Assembly: GCF_001428065.1 (NCBI RefSeq) | Contig: NZ_LMSE01000004.1 | Coordinates: 456,582-488,884 of the forward strand | Direction: 5' to 3' | Origin: Nostocoides sp. Soil756 | GTDB taxonomy: Bacteria > Actinomycetota > Actinomycetes > Actinomycetales > Dermatophilaceae | Length of the DNA: 32,303 bases | Part shown: piece by piece, positions 1-8,054 of the stretch | How the letters are laid out: each line of letters begins with the position of its first letter | Numbering within the stretch: position 1 is the stretch's first letter | Position numbers and translations under genes: made by a program | The notes under the pieces: generated by a model | Told to the model about the DNA's origin: nothing | Seen by the model: the letters and a program-made list of their open reading frames with translations, nothing else | Database searches by the model: none

Positions 1-76
1 GCACCAGCCGGTCGACGCCGCACCACCCTTCTGACGTCACCGTCGTCGCGCACCGCCGAAGAGCGGGGGCGGGATG

Positions 77-91
77 GGTCACACCGTGACC
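77..91. promoter_or_regulatory. Operator-like palindrome upstream of the lyase operon
   Basis: Arms GGTCAC and GTGACC are perfect inverted repeats separated by three bases. A second palindrome, TGACGTCA, lies at 32-39. A -10-like TAGCGT follows at 123-128, about 38 bases before the start codon, and GGAAGG precedes the ATG by seven bases. Bases 1-165 otherwise show no convincing gene. A regulator site is inference from symmetry and position. Confidence 0.3.
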
Positions 92-165
92 TGGCTCATG
101 CGCCCGCCCGCAGCGCCGCTGCTAGCGTCCGACCCGACCCCGCACCCGCCTCGGAAGGCCGCTCG

Positions 166-1239
166 ATGCGCAGCGCCAAGGACTTCTTCGCCCCCCTCGC
201 CGTCGGCGCCCCGGACCCCCTGCGCGAGGTGCCGGCCCGCCCGAGCCGGATGATCCACTTCTTCGACCCGAGCAACCCCAAGATGGCCGCCAAGGTGCCG
301 GAGATGGTGGGGACCGTCGACGTGCTCCTGGGCAACCTCGAGGACGCCGTCAAGGCCCAGAACAAGGAGGCCGCGCGCCGGGGGCTGGTCGACATCGCGA
401 AGGCCACCGACCTGGGCGAGCACACCCAGCTCTGGACCCGGGTCAACGCGCTCGACAGCCCCTGGGTGCTCGACGACCTCACCACCCTGGTCGCCGAGAT
501 CGGCGACCGCCTCGACGTCGTCATGGTGCCCAAGGTCCAGGGCCCCGAGGACATCAACTACGTCGACCGGCTGCTGGCCCAGCTCGAAGCCAGGGCCGGC
601 CTGCGCCGCCCGATCCTGGTGCACGCCATCCTCGAGACCGCCCGCGGGATGGCCAACGTCGAGGAGATCGCCGGCGCGAGCCCGCGCCTGCAGGGCATCA
701 GCCTCGGCCCCGCCGACCTCGCCGCCGACCGCCGGATGAAGACCACCCGCGTGGGCGGCGGTCATCCCGGCTACCTCGTGCGGCAGGACCCCACCGACGG
801 CGACGTCCAGGGCCCGCGCGCCACCTACCAGCAGGACCTGTGGCACTACACGATCGCGCGCATGGTCGACGCCTGCGCGATGCACGGGATCCTCCCGTAC
901 TACGGCCCCTTCGGCGACATCCAGGACGTCGTCGCGTGCGAGGACCAGTTCCGCAACGCCTTCCTCCTCGGCTGCGTCGGCGCCTGGACCCTGCACCCGG
1001 TGCAGATCGGCATCGCCAGGAAGGTCTTCAGCCCCAGCGCCGACGACGTCGCCCACGCCCGGCGGGTCCAGGAGGCGATGGGGGACGGGACCGGCGCCGT
1101 CATGCTCGACGGGAAGATGGAGGACGACGCCAGCCTCAAGCAGTGCCTCGTCATCCTCGAGCTCGCCGACCGGCTCAGCGCCAACGACCCCGAGCTCGCC
1201 GAGCTGTACGCCCCGGTCGCGGCGGAGGGCCCCGCATGA
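166..1239 (+). CDS. HpcH/HpaI-CitE family CoA-ester lyase (malyl-CoA / beta-methylmalyl-CoA lyase-like)
   Basis: A 357-residue cytosolic lyase of the TIM-barrel HpcH/HpaI/CitE family. These enzymes split or form 3-hydroxy-dicarboxyl-CoA thioesters, such as malyl-CoA or beta-methylmalyl-CoA to glyoxylate plus acyl-CoA, using Mg2+. Family residues are visible: Arg92 in TRVNALDS, Glu157 in ILETARG and Asp184 in GPADLAAD. The stretch around 190-203 ([14 protein letters not shown]) and the [13 protein letters not shown] segment resemble Rhodobacter Mcl1 as I remember it. The usual LDLEDS motif reads GNLEDAV here. About 35 extra N-terminal residues precede the barrel. The ATG has GGAAGG seven bases upstream. 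Its stop overlaps the next lyase gene by four bases (ATGA), so the two are translationally coupled. The exact substrate cannot be read from sequence. Confidence 0.85.
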   Translation: MRSAKDFFAPLAVGAPDPLREVPARPSRMIHFFDPSNPKMAAKVPEMVGTVDVLLGNLEDAVKAQNKEAARRGLVDIAKATDLGEHTQLWTRVNALDSPWVLDDLTTLVAEIGDRLDVVMVPKVQGPEDINYVDRLLAQLEARAGLRRPILVHAILETARGMANVEEIAGASPRLQGISLGPADLAADRRMKTTRVGGGHPGYLVRQDPTDGDVQGPRATYQQDLWHYTIARMVDACAMHGILPYYGPFGDIQDVVACEDQFRNAFLLGCVGAWTLHPVQIGIARKVFSPSADDVAHARRVQEAMGDGTGAVMLDGKMEDDASLKQCLVILELADRLSANDPELAELYAPVAAEGPA

Positions 1240-2102
1240 GCGAGGACTACCGCGCCCGCCGCTCGGTGCTGTACCTGCCGAGCAGCAACGAGCGGGCCCT
1301 CGAGAAGGCCAAGACGTTGCCGGTCGACGGGCTGATCCTCGACCTCGAGGACGCCGTCGCCCCCGACGCCAAACCGGCCGCCCGTGACAACGCCTGCGCA
1401 GCAGTCGCGTCCGGCGACCTGGGCCCGCGCGAGGTCACCATCCGGGTCAACGCCATCGGGACCGAGTGGCACGACGCCGATCTCGAGGCCGCCTGCGGCG
1501 CCGGGCCCGACGGCATCGTGGTCCCCAAGGTGGGCTCGGCCGACGAGGTGCGCTCGCTGGTGGCCGCGATGGAGCGGCACGGCGCCCCCGACCACACGTG
1601 GCTGTGGGCGATGGTCGAGACGCCCGCCGCCGTGCTCGACGCCCGCGCCATCGCCACCGCGTCCGACCGGTTGGCCGTGCTGGTGCTCGGCACCAACGAC
1701 CTCGTCAAGGAGCTGCGGGCCCGCTTCGTCCCGGGTCGCGGGCCCCTGCTGACCTCGCTGTCGCTGGTGGTCCTGGCCGCCCGGGCAGCGGGGGTGGCGG
1801 TGCTCGACGGTGTCTACAACGACGTGCGAGACCTCGAGGGATTCGTCCTCGAGTGCCGCCAGGGTGTCGACCTCGGGTTCGACGGCAAGACGCTCATCCA
1901 TCCCGATCAGGTCGAGCCCTGCAACACCGCCTTCGCCCCGAGCGCGGCCGAGGTCGAGGAGGCGCGCGGCGTCGTCGAGGCGTGGACGGCGGCCGGGGGC
2001 GCCGGCGTCGTCACCCACGCCGGCCGGATGGTCGAGCACCTGCACGTCGAGGTGGCCCGGCGGGTCCTGGCCATGGACGACGCGGTCCGGCCCCGTTCCT
2101 GA
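1236..2102 (+). CDS. CitE-like CoA-ester lyase or thioesterase
   Basis: A 288-residue second member of the CitE/HpcH family. It has [11 protein letters not shown] at 34-43, Arg70 in TIRVNAIG, Glu128 in MVETPAA, Asp155 in GTNDLVKE and [13 protein letters not shown] at 214-225. It is closer to stand-alone CitE proteins than its neighbour is. Known relatives include (3S)-malyl-CoA thioesterase (Mcl2) and the mycobacterial CitE homologues that cleave hydroxyacyl-CoAs. It overlaps the upstream lyase by ATGA, so the two products are probably made together and act on related thioesters. A lyase-thioesterase pair is my preferred reading, but lyase activity for both is equally possible. Confidence 0.8.
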   Translation: MSEDYRARRSVLYLPSSNERALEKAKTLPVDGLILDLEDAVAPDAKPAARDNACAAVASGDLGPREVTIRVNAIGTEWHDADLEAACGAGPDGIVVPKVGSADEVRSLVAAMERHGAPDHTWLWAMVETPAAVLDARAIATASDRLAVLVLGTNDLVKELRARFVPGRGPLLTSLSLVVLAARAAGVAVLDGVYNDVRDLEGFVLECRQGVDLGFDGKTLIHPDQVEPCNTAFAPSAAEVEEARGVVEAWTAAGGAGVVTHAGRMVEHLHVEVARRVLAMDDAVRPRS

Positions 2103-2188
2103 TCGGAGGCTGTGTATCGGGCAACGATGCGGTCACGGATGGCGTGTCGATGCGGGCGTCGCGGCTGCCATGACGTCCCCTGGAAGGG

Positions 2189-3076
2189 ATGCGACACTCC
2201 ACCCACCGACCGACCGCTCCTGCTGCCCTGGTCGCTCTGGCGGCCGTGACGGCACTGTCCGGGTGCGCCCGGGCGGGGGGAGCCTGGGGCGGCGCTCTGG
2301 GCGAGCCCGCCGGGGCCGCCTCGCCCGTGCCGAGCGTCTCGAGCGCGACGCCGAACGCGACGGCGAGCTCGAGCCCCACGCCGAGCTCGAGCCCGAAGCC
2401 CAGCTCGACGCCCACCACGAACCCGTCGGTCCCCGAGCCGAGCCCGACTCCCTCGAACACCGCGACCGCCACCCCGCAGCCGCCGCCTGCGCTGCGCTAC
2501 GGCGACAGCGGCCCCGAGGTGCTGGCCCTCCAGCAGCGCCTCGCGGGCCTCGGGTACTGGCTGGGCCACGCCGACGGCCGGTTCGGGCGACTGACCCAGC
2601 AGGCCGTCTTCGCCCTCCAGAAGTCCGCCGGCCTCTCGCGTGACGGCATCGTGGGTCCGAAGACCCGCGCTGCCCTGACCGCGGGCACCCGACCACAGGC
2701 CACCCTTTCCGGCAGCGGGATCGAGATCGACCTCGACCGGCAGATCCTCATGGTGGTGCGCGAGGGCGCCCCGACGGTCATCCTCAACACCTCGACCGGC
2801 AGTGGCGAGCAGTACACCTCGGAGGGCCACACCTCGACCGCGTACACGCCCACGGGCACGTTCACCGTGTTCCGGCAGGTCGACGGCCAGGACGACGGCC
2901 CGCTGGGTGAGCTGTGGCGCCCGAAGTACTTCTACCGCGGCTGGGCGGTGCACGGCTCCCCGAGTGTTCCGCCCTACCCCGCCTCACACGGCTGCGCCCG
3001 GCTGAGCGACGCCGCGATCGACATGATCTGGGCGCAGGGGCTCATGCCCATCGGGACGCGCGTCCTGGTCCGCTGA
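2189..3076 (+). CDS. L,D-transpeptidase lipoprotein with peptidoglycan-binding domain
   Basis: A 295-residue cell-envelope enzyme. The N-terminus has a lipoprotein signal with lipobox LSGC (Cys26). A Ser/Thr/Pro-rich linker covers about 42-100, a PG_binding_1 domain about 103-163, and a YkuD L,D-transpeptidase domain about 175-295. The catalytic signature is present: His255 in WAVHGS and SHGCARLSD with Cys269. Such enzymes make 3-3 peptidoglycan crosslinks or attach proteins to the wall outside the membrane. GGAAGG lies almost against the ATG, which is unusually close. The in-frame stop at 2171 leaves no better upstream ATG or GTG. The gene stands alone and converges on the oxidoreductase gene 15 bases further on. 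Confidence 0.88.
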   Translation: MRHSTHRPTAPAALVALAAVTALSGCARAGGAWGGALGEPAGAASPVPSVSSATPNATASSSPTPSSSPKPSSTPTTNPSVPEPSPTPSNTATATPQPPPALRYGDSGPEVLALQQRLAGLGYWLGHADGRFGRLTQQAVFALQKSAGLSRDGIVGPKTRAALTAGTRPQATLSGSGIEIDLDRQILMVVREGAPTVILNTSTGSGEQYTSEGHTSTAYTPTGTFTVFRQVDGQDDGPLGELWRPKYFYRGWAVHGSPSVPPYPASHGCARLSDAAIDMIWAQGLMPIGTRVLVR

Positions 3077-3091
3077 GGCCGGCGCGCGCCC

Positions 3092-4135
3092 CTACTCGCC
3101 GGGGTAGACGACCCCGACCTGCCGGCGTACCTCGTCCATCACGGCCATGACCCGGCGGGTGGCCTCCCACGGCACCGGCGCGGGCTCGAGACGCCCCTCG
3201 GCGATGGCCCGGGCGGCCTCGGCGATCTCGTAGCGGAAACCGTGGTCGGGGTGCTCGGGCTCCATCGTGTCGAGCACGGTCCCGTCGGGCGCGACGAGGC
3301 GCACGCTGGTGGCGGCCTCGTAGAAGTAGCCGGGGCCCGTGAGCTCGAGACGGCCCGTCGTCCCGGCGACCAGTGCCCGGCACGGGGTGGCGGCGGCCAT
3401 GGTGCACGTCAGCCGGGCCAGGGTCGAGCCGACCGTCCCGGTGATGCCCACGGTCACGTCGACGCCCTGGTCGCTGAGGCTCCCGCGCGCCGCCACGTCG
3501 CCCAGGGCGCCGAGCAGGTGGTCGGCGAACGCGATGGGGTAGACCCCGAGGTCGAGCAGCGACCCGCCGGCCAGGGCGGGGTCGGCCAGCCGCTGGGGCC
3601 CGTCGGGCCACAGCAGCTGGCCGTGGTCGGCCTGCACCAGCACCAGCTCGCCGATGGTGCCGGCCTCGACGGTGCGTCGCACCACGTCGTACTGGGGGAG
3701 GTAGCGGCTCCACATCGCTTCCCCGGCGAACAGCCCGGCTGCCCGGGCGGCCTCGAGCACCACCTCGGTCTCGGCCAGGCTGCGCGCGAAGGCCTTCTCG
3801 ACCAGCACCGGCTTGCCCGCGGACAACGCCAGCAGGGCGTGTTCGTGGTGCTCGCTGTGCGGGGTGGCCACGTAGACCGCGTCCACGCCGTCGTCGGCCA
3901 CCAGCGCTTCGTAGGAACCGTGGCTGCGCGCGGCACCGTGGCGGCGCGCGAACTCGCCCGCCCGCTCGGCCGAGCGCGAGCCGACGGCCACCACCTCGCC
4001 GCGGGTTCCGGCGCGGACGGCGGCGGCGAAGGTGTTGGCGATGCCCCCGGGGCCGAGGATCCCCCAGCGCAGCGGCGGCGCCTCCATCGGGTCGGGAACC
4101 GTGGAGGGGGCGAGGCGCGGCGTCGTCGTCGGCAT
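3092..4135 (-). CDS. Gfo/Idh/MocA family oxidoreductase
   Basis: A 347-residue NAD(P)-dependent oxidoreductase. The N-terminal Rossmann fold has GILGPGGIA (nucleotide loop about 25-33). The family EKP motif appears as EKA at 113-115, keeping the catalytic Lys114. The C-terminal substrate domain has GGSLLDLGVYPI at 190-201, as in dihydrodiol/trans-1,2-dihydrobenzenediol dehydrogenase-like members. The substrate is probably a sugar or cyclitol but is not determinable. Met17 is an alternative start. The first ATG is favoured because TAGGGT (4147-4142, minus strand) ends seven bases before it, predicting a leaderless transcript. The kinase gene ends 16 bases upstream on the same strand, so read-through from it is also possible. 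Confidence 0.85.
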   Translation of the reverse strand: MPTTTPRLAPSTVPDPMEAPPLRWGILGPGGIANTFAAAVRAGTRGEVVAVGSRSAERAGEFARRHGAARSHGSYEALVADDGVDAVYVATPHSEHHEHALLALSAGKPVLVEKAFARSLAETEVVLEAARAAGLFAGEAMWSRYLPQYDVVRRTVEAGTIGELVLVQADHGQLLWPDGPQRLADPALAGGSLLDLGVYPIAFADHLLGALGDVAARGSLSDQGVDVTVGITGTVGSTLARLTCTMAAATPCRALVAGTTGRLELTGPGYFYEAATSVRLVAPDGTVLDTMEPEHPDHGFRYEIAEAARAIAEGRLEPAPVPWEATRRVMAVMDEVRRQVGVVYPGE

Positions 4136-4151
4136 GACGGAACCCTACGCG

Positions 4152-5006
4152 TCAGAGCCCGCTCGTCGCCTCGGCGACCAGATCCGCGACCAGCTCGCCC
4201 GGGTCGACCTCCAGGCCCCGGCGCCGGAACCACGCGACCATGGTCGTGGCGTCGCGCTCCAGGAACTCGAAGCCCTGCGGGTTGCCGATGACGTCGACCA
4301 CCTGCGGCCAGTCGATGATGACCAGCCGTCCGTCGTGCACGAGGACGTTGTACGGGCTGAGGTCGCCATGGGTCCAGCCGTGCCGGGCCAGGGTGAGCAG
4401 GCTGGTGCGCAGCTGGTCGTAGAGGTCGTCCAGCTCGGCCGGCGTGGGCCGCACCGACACCAGGCGTGGCGCCGCCACCGGCGTGCCGCCAGAGGTGTCG
4501 CCGACGAACTCCATCAGCATCTCGGTCTCGTCGAGCTGCACGGGGTAGGGGACCGGCAGGTCGAGCGCCCACAGCGCGCTCAGGGCGCCGAACTCGGCGG
4601 CCGCCCACTGGCCGCCGATGACCTGCTTGCCGAAGTCGGTGCGCTTGGCCATGGCCCGCATCTCGCGGCTGCGGCGGACCCGCCGCCCCTCGAGGTAGCC
4701 GGCGTCGCGGTGGAACAACCGGTGCTCGCCGCTGCGGTAGCGCTTGGCGGCCAGGGTGACGACCCGGTCGGTGCCCGGCAGCCACCGCCGCAGGACGTGG
4801 ACGTCGGCCTCCTTGCCGGTCTTCAGGACGCCGAGGTCGGCGTCGACCGCGCCGAGCTCGGTGATGACCCAGTCCGGGCGGGGCTTCGGACCGTGGGTGG
4901 CGCCGTCCCAGGAGGACCAGCGCTCGCCCTCGGGCGGCGCGTCAGGGGAGGTGTCGGTGGCGAACGCGGCCTGTCGGGCCGGCAGATGGAACGGCTGGTG
5001 TGCCAA
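4152..5006 (-). CDS. RIO-type serine/threonine protein kinase
   Basis: A RIO1-like atypical kinase of about 284 residues. The nucleotide-loop motif GKEADVH, catalytic loop HGDLSPYNVLV and metal-binding IIDWPQ are all present in order, so it should be an active kinase or ATPase. I chose the TTG at 5006 (AHQPFHLPARQ follows). GGAG lies seven bases upstream, and the in-frame extension to an ATG at 5105 is a Pro/Arg-rich low-complexity stretch typical of non-coding frames. Bacterial RIO kinases are common in actinobacteria but their targets are largely unknown. A strongly initiated short ORF overlaps this start in another frame (see 4942-5070). The Gfo/Idh gene follows 16 bases downstream. Confidence 0.8.
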   Translation of the reverse strand: MAHQPFHLPARQAAFATDTSPDAPPEGERWSSWDGATHGPKPRPDWVITELGAVDADLGVLKTGKEADVHVLRRWLPGTDRVVTLAAKRYRSGEHRLFHRDAGYLEGRRVRRSREMRAMAKRTDFGKQVIGGQWAAAEFGALSALWALDLPVPYPVQLDETEMLMEFVGDTSGGTPVAAPRLVSVRPTPAELDDLYDQLRTSLLTLARHGWTHGDLSPYNVLVHDGRLVIIDWPQVVDVIGNPQGFEFLERDATTMVAWFRRRGLEVDPGELVADLVAEATSGL

Positions 5007-5070
5007 GGGAGTGCTCCTGTGCGAAGAGGGGGATCGGGGCCGGGGAACGGCCCGGGACGGTCGTGGACAT
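4942..5070 (-). CDS. Possible leader ORF overlapping the kinase start
   Basis: A 42-codon reading frame begins MSTTVPGRSPAP. Its ATG is preceded by AAGGAGGAGG about five bases upstream, the best ribosome-binding site in this intergenic region. It runs across the kinase TTG start at 5006 in a different frame and stops inside the kinase gene. It may be a regulatory leader peptide. It may also be the true N-terminus joined to the kinase by a frameshift or a sequencing error, or chance. The encoded peptide resembles nothing I recognise. Confidence 0.3.
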   Translation of the reverse strand: MSTTVPGRSPAPIPLFAQEHSLGTPAVPSAGPTGRVRHRHLP

Positions 5071-5286
5071 GTCGGCCTCCTCCTTCGCTCGGCGGCGCGG
5101 GGCATCGCGCCGGTGACCGGGCCCAGCGTGCCCGCATCGCCGCACGGATGCCACCGGATTTCCGGACCGGACGGCGCGTGGGGGGCGTCACAGCGTGCGC
5201 GGCCTCACACAGGCGGGCGGGCGCGCCTGAGCCCCCGGCACACTGGCACCCACACCACCGACCCACCCGAAGGCGGCGATCTGCGC

Positions 5287-6483
5287 ATGTCCCGACTCCA
5301 GACCACCGACGGCCTCACCGAGGAGCAGCACGAGCTCATCGCGCTGGTGCGCGAGTTCGTCGACGAGCAGATCCTGCCGGTGGCCACCGAGCTCGAGCAC
5401 CGCGACGAGTACCCCACCGCCATCGTCGAGGGCATGAAGGAGATGGGGATCTTCGGGCTGATGATCCCGGAGGAGTACGGCGGCCTGGGGGAGTCGCTGC
5501 TGACCTACGCGCTGGTCGTCGAGGAGATCGCCCGCGGCTGGATGAGCGTCAGCGGCATCATCAACACCCACTTCATCGTCGCGTACCTGATCCTCCAGCA
5601 CGGCACCGACGAGCAGAAGCAGCGCTACCTGCCGCGGATGGCGACCGGGGAGGTGCGCGGCGCGTTCTCGATGAGCGAGCCCGGGCTCGGCTCCGACGTG
5701 GCCGCCATCCGCACCAAGGCCGTGCGCGACGGCGAGGAGTGGGTCGTCACCGGCCAGAAGATGTGGCTGACCAACGGCGGCTCGGCCAACCTCGTGGCGG
5801 TGCTGGTGCGCAGCGACCTCGGCGAGAGCGACAGCCCCTACAAGAACATGACCACCTTCCTCGTCGACAAGGAGCCGGGCTTCGGCGAGACGGCCCAGGG
5901 CATCACCGTGCCGGGCAAGATCGACAAGATGGGCTACAAGGGCGTCGACACCACCGAGCTGGTCCTCGACGGCCACCGCACCACCGACGCCCAGGTCCTC
6001 GGCGGCGTGCCCGGCAAGGGCTTCTACCAGATGATGGACGGCGTCGAGGTGGGCCGGGTCAACGTGGCCGCCCGGGCCTGCGGCCTCGCGCGGCGGGCCT
6101 TCGAGCTCGGCATCGCCTACAGCCAGCAGCGCGAGACCTTCGGCAAGAAGATCGCCGAGCACCAGGGCATCCTGTTCCGCCTGGCCGACATGGCGACCAA
6201 GGTCGAGGCCAGCCACCAGATGATGGTCAAGGCAGCGCGGCTGAAGGATGCCGGGCAGCGCAACGACCTCGAGGCGGGGATGGCCAAGTACCTCGCGTCC
6301 GAGAACTGCGCCGACGTGGTCGAGCAGAGCTTCCGCATCCACGGCGGCTACGGCTACTCCAAGGAGTACGAGATCGAGCGCCTCTACCGCGAGGCCCCGA
6401 TGCTGCTCATCGGCGAGGGCACCGCCGAGATCCAGAAGATGATCATCGGCCGCCGTCTGCTCGAGGACTACCGGCTCCCCTGA
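5287..6483 (+). CDS. Acyl-CoA dehydrogenase
   Basis: A 398-residue FAD-dependent acyl-CoA dehydrogenase of full family length. Signatures: GAFSMSEPGLGSDVAA (126-140), QRETFGKKIAEHQ (281-293), and IHGGYGYSKEYEIERLYREA followed by IGEGTAEIQK, where Glu377 sits at the usual catalytic-base position. It introduces an alpha,beta double bond into an acyl-CoA and passes electrons to ETF. From memory it closely resembles the dehydrogenase in the Streptomyces ccr-meaA ethylmalonyl-CoA cluster. That would suit a branched or C5 substrate such as methylsuccinyl-CoA, although biochemically known methylsuccinyl-CoA dehydrogenases are longer. Related lyases (166-2102) and a MaoC hydratase (12369-12908) lie on the same strand. 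Confidence 0.9.
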   Translation: MSRLQTTDGLTEEQHELIALVREFVDEQILPVATELEHRDEYPTAIVEGMKEMGIFGLMIPEEYGGLGESLLTYALVVEEIARGWMSVSGIINTHFIVAYLILQHGTDEQKQRYLPRMATGEVRGAFSMSEPGLGSDVAAIRTKAVRDGEEWVVTGQKMWLTNGGSANLVAVLVRSDLGESDSPYKNMTTFLVDKEPGFGETAQGITVPGKIDKMGYKGVDTTELVLDGHRTTDAQVLGGVPGKGFYQMMDGVEVGRVNVAARACGLARRAFELGIAYSQQRETFGKKIAEHQGILFRLADMATKVEASHQMMVKAARLKDAGQRNDLEAGMAKYLASENCADVVEQSFRIHGGYGYSKEYEIERLYREAPMLLIGEGTAEIQKMIIGRRLLEDYRLP

Positions 6484-6560
6484 CCCTCGATGGGAGGTCC
6501 GGGCGGCCCCGTCCAGCGGGCGTCCAGCCGCTTCCCAGCCGATGGTGCGAGGATGGGGTC

Positions 6561-7157
6561 ATGAGCAGCCAGCCGATGCGTCCCGGCCTCCGTGCCGCCC
6601 TCTCGCTGGAGTACCCGATGTCGCTCGGGGTCCACGACAGCTACGAGGAGGCCCAGAAGGCCGTCGACTACCTGTCCGACCACGAGTTCCCGGTGCAGGA
6701 CGTCCTCATCGTCGGTACCGACCTCAAGCAGCTCGAGCGCGTCACCGGGCGCCTCACCCAGGGCCGCGTCATCGGTGCCGGTGCCCTCTCGGGCATGTGG
6801 CTCGGCCTCTTCGTCGGGATCATCTTCTCGGTCTTCGACCCCACCGGCCTCAACATCGCGAGCATCATCGCCACCGTGCTCTTCGGAGCCGTGTTCGGTG
6901 CCATCTGGGCCACCGTCGGCTACCGGCTCACCAAGGGCCAGCGCGACTTCACCAGCGTCAGCCAGGTGGTGGCGGCCAAGTACGAGGTCCTCTGCGAGCA
7001 CAAGCACGTCCAGCGTGGGCGTGAGCTGCTGAGCGAGATGGACCCGATGAAGGCCGCCCAGGAGCAGGTCCGGATCGCCCGCGAGCAGGAGCAGGCGCGG
7101 GCCGCCGCCCAGCAGCACCCCGCCGAGCCCCGCCACCCCGCCGACCCCTCGATCTGA
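6561..7157 (+). CDS. General stress protein, YflT-like, two membrane helices
   Basis: A 198-residue protein with an N-terminal alpha/beta YflT/17M-like domain (SLGVHDSYEEAQKAVDYLSD, then VQDVLIVGTDL, about 20-65). Two glycine-rich hydrophobic segments follow at about 70-92 and 98-120, then a cytosolic tail ending in a Gln/Glu/Ala-rich, probably helical stretch (165-190). Actinobacterial relatives are annotated as general stress proteins, and I know of no defined biochemical role. GAGGAT (6549-6554) ends seven bases before the ATG, fitting a leaderless start. Confidence 0.8.
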   Translation: MSSQPMRPGLRAALSLEYPMSLGVHDSYEEAQKAVDYLSDHEFPVQDVLIVGTDLKQLERVTGRLTQGRVIGAGALSGMWLGLFVGIIFSVFDPTGLNIASIIATVLFGAVFGAIWATVGYRLTKGQRDFTSVSQVVAAKYEVLCEHKHVQRGRELLSEMDPMKAAQEQVRIAREQEQARAAAQQHPAEPRHPADPSI

Positions 7158-7183
7158 GCGCCCCGCGGGTCTAGGGTCGGGCC

Positions 7184-7927
7184 ATGGAGCCCGACCTCCC
7201 GCCGCTCGCCCGGTTCGACGAGACCCCGGCGTCGGTGCTGTGCGTCGTCGCGCACCCCGACGACATCGAGTACGGCACGGCCGCGGCGGTGCACCGCTGG
7301 GTCGGCGCCGGCGCGCGCGTGGCGTACTTCCTGCTGACCAGTGGCGAGGCCGGCATCGACACCATGGACCCGGTGCAGGCCAAGGCGGTCCGCGAGGACG
7401 AGGAGCGCGAGAGCGCGCGGCGGGTGGGGGTCGAGAGCGTCGAGTTCGGCGGCTGGCCCGATGGCGCCGTCGAGTACGGGCTCGCCCTGCGCAAGGACAT
7501 CGCGCGGGCCATCCGGCGCCACCGCCCCGAGCTCGTCGTGGCCTCGCACTGGGGCGAGCGCTTCGGGACGGGCATGCTCAACCAGGCCGACCACCGCGCC
7601 GTGGGGCTCGCGACCCTCGACGCCGTCGCCGACGCCGGCAACCGCTGGCTGCACCGCGACCTGCTCGAGGTCGAGGGACTCGAGCCGTGGGGTGGCGTGA
7701 CGGTCATCGCGGTCGGTGGGTCCGACCGCCCCACCCACTTCGTCGACGTGTCCGGGGAGCCCTTCGAGGCCGCCGTGCACTCGCTCGAGGCGCACGAGGC
7801 CTACAACAGGGCGCTGCCGCCCGAGTTCCCGGTGCCGCGGGCACTGCTGCAGATGATCCTCGGCTCAGGTGGTGAGGCAGCGGGGGTCGAGCACGCGCTG
7901 CTGCTCGACGTCATCCGCCGCGGCTGA
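7184..7927 (+). CDS. PIG-L/LmbE family deacetylase
   Basis: A 247-residue Zn-dependent N-deacetylase-like protein. The metal and catalytic motif AHPDDIE is at 23-29 (His24, Asp26, Asp27) and the second metal motif NQADHRAVG has His137. Relatives include the mycothiol enzymes MshB and Mca and GlcNAc-PI deacetylases. Nothing here identifies the amide substrate, and mycothiol enzymes are usually longer (about 290 residues). TAGGGT at 7172-7177 ends seven bases before the ATG with no Shine-Dalgarno sequence, predicting a leaderless mRNA. A strong palindrome follows 29 bases after the stop. Confidence 0.85.
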   Translation: MEPDLPPLARFDETPASVLCVVAHPDDIEYGTAAAVHRWVGAGARVAYFLLTSGEAGIDTMDPVQAKAVREDEERESARRVGVESVEFGGWPDGAVEYGLALRKDIARAIRRHRPELVVASHWGERFGTGMLNQADHRAVGLATLDAVADAGNRWLHRDLLEVEGLEPWGGVTVIAVGGSDRPTHFVDVSGEPFEAAVHSLEAHEAYNRALPPEFPVPRALLQMILGSGGEAAGVEHALLLDVIRRG

Positions 7928-7955
7928 CCCCGCCGGCGCTGCCCCCGCCCCCTCA

Positions 7956-7980
7956 GCTTTTCGGGGTCACCCCGAAAAGC
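7956..7980. terminator. Perfect 11-bp hairpin between convergent genes
   Basis: Arms GCTTTTCGGGG and CCCCGAAAAGC are separated by TCA. The hairpin lies 29 bases after the deacetylase stop and about 75 bases from the convergent aminopeptidase stop, so it could terminate both. No run of T follows. It abuts a second hairpin at 7981-8015, which is unusual for a simple terminator. Confidence 0.6.
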
Positions 7981-8015
7981 GCACCGGACAAGGGTTGCGA
8001 GGCGGTGTCTGGTGC
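7981..8015. repeat. Second hairpin directly abutting the first
   Basis: Arms GCACCGGACA and TGTCTGGTGC pair over ten bases with one G-U wobble around a 15-base loop. It begins at the base after the hairpin at 7956-7980, forming a 60-base tandem structure. This could be a repeated palindromic element or a double terminator. Confidence 0.45.
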
Positions 8016-8054
8016 AGGAGCTCTTGTGTCGAGGGGCGCCCGGGCGGCTCGACC

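Noticed and set aside
5007-5105. Kinase start at the ATG at 5105
   Set aside because: It adds 33 Pro/Arg-rich residues without a ribosome-binding site, whereas the TTG at 5006 has GGAG at good distance and begins the compact protein.
4032-7157. Open frame of about 1041 codons spanning several genes
   Set aside because: Only its last part (from 6561) is a real gene. The rest is stop-free because of high GC, is rich in Arg/Pro/Gly and overlaps the kinase and acyl-CoA dehydrogenase genes in other frames.
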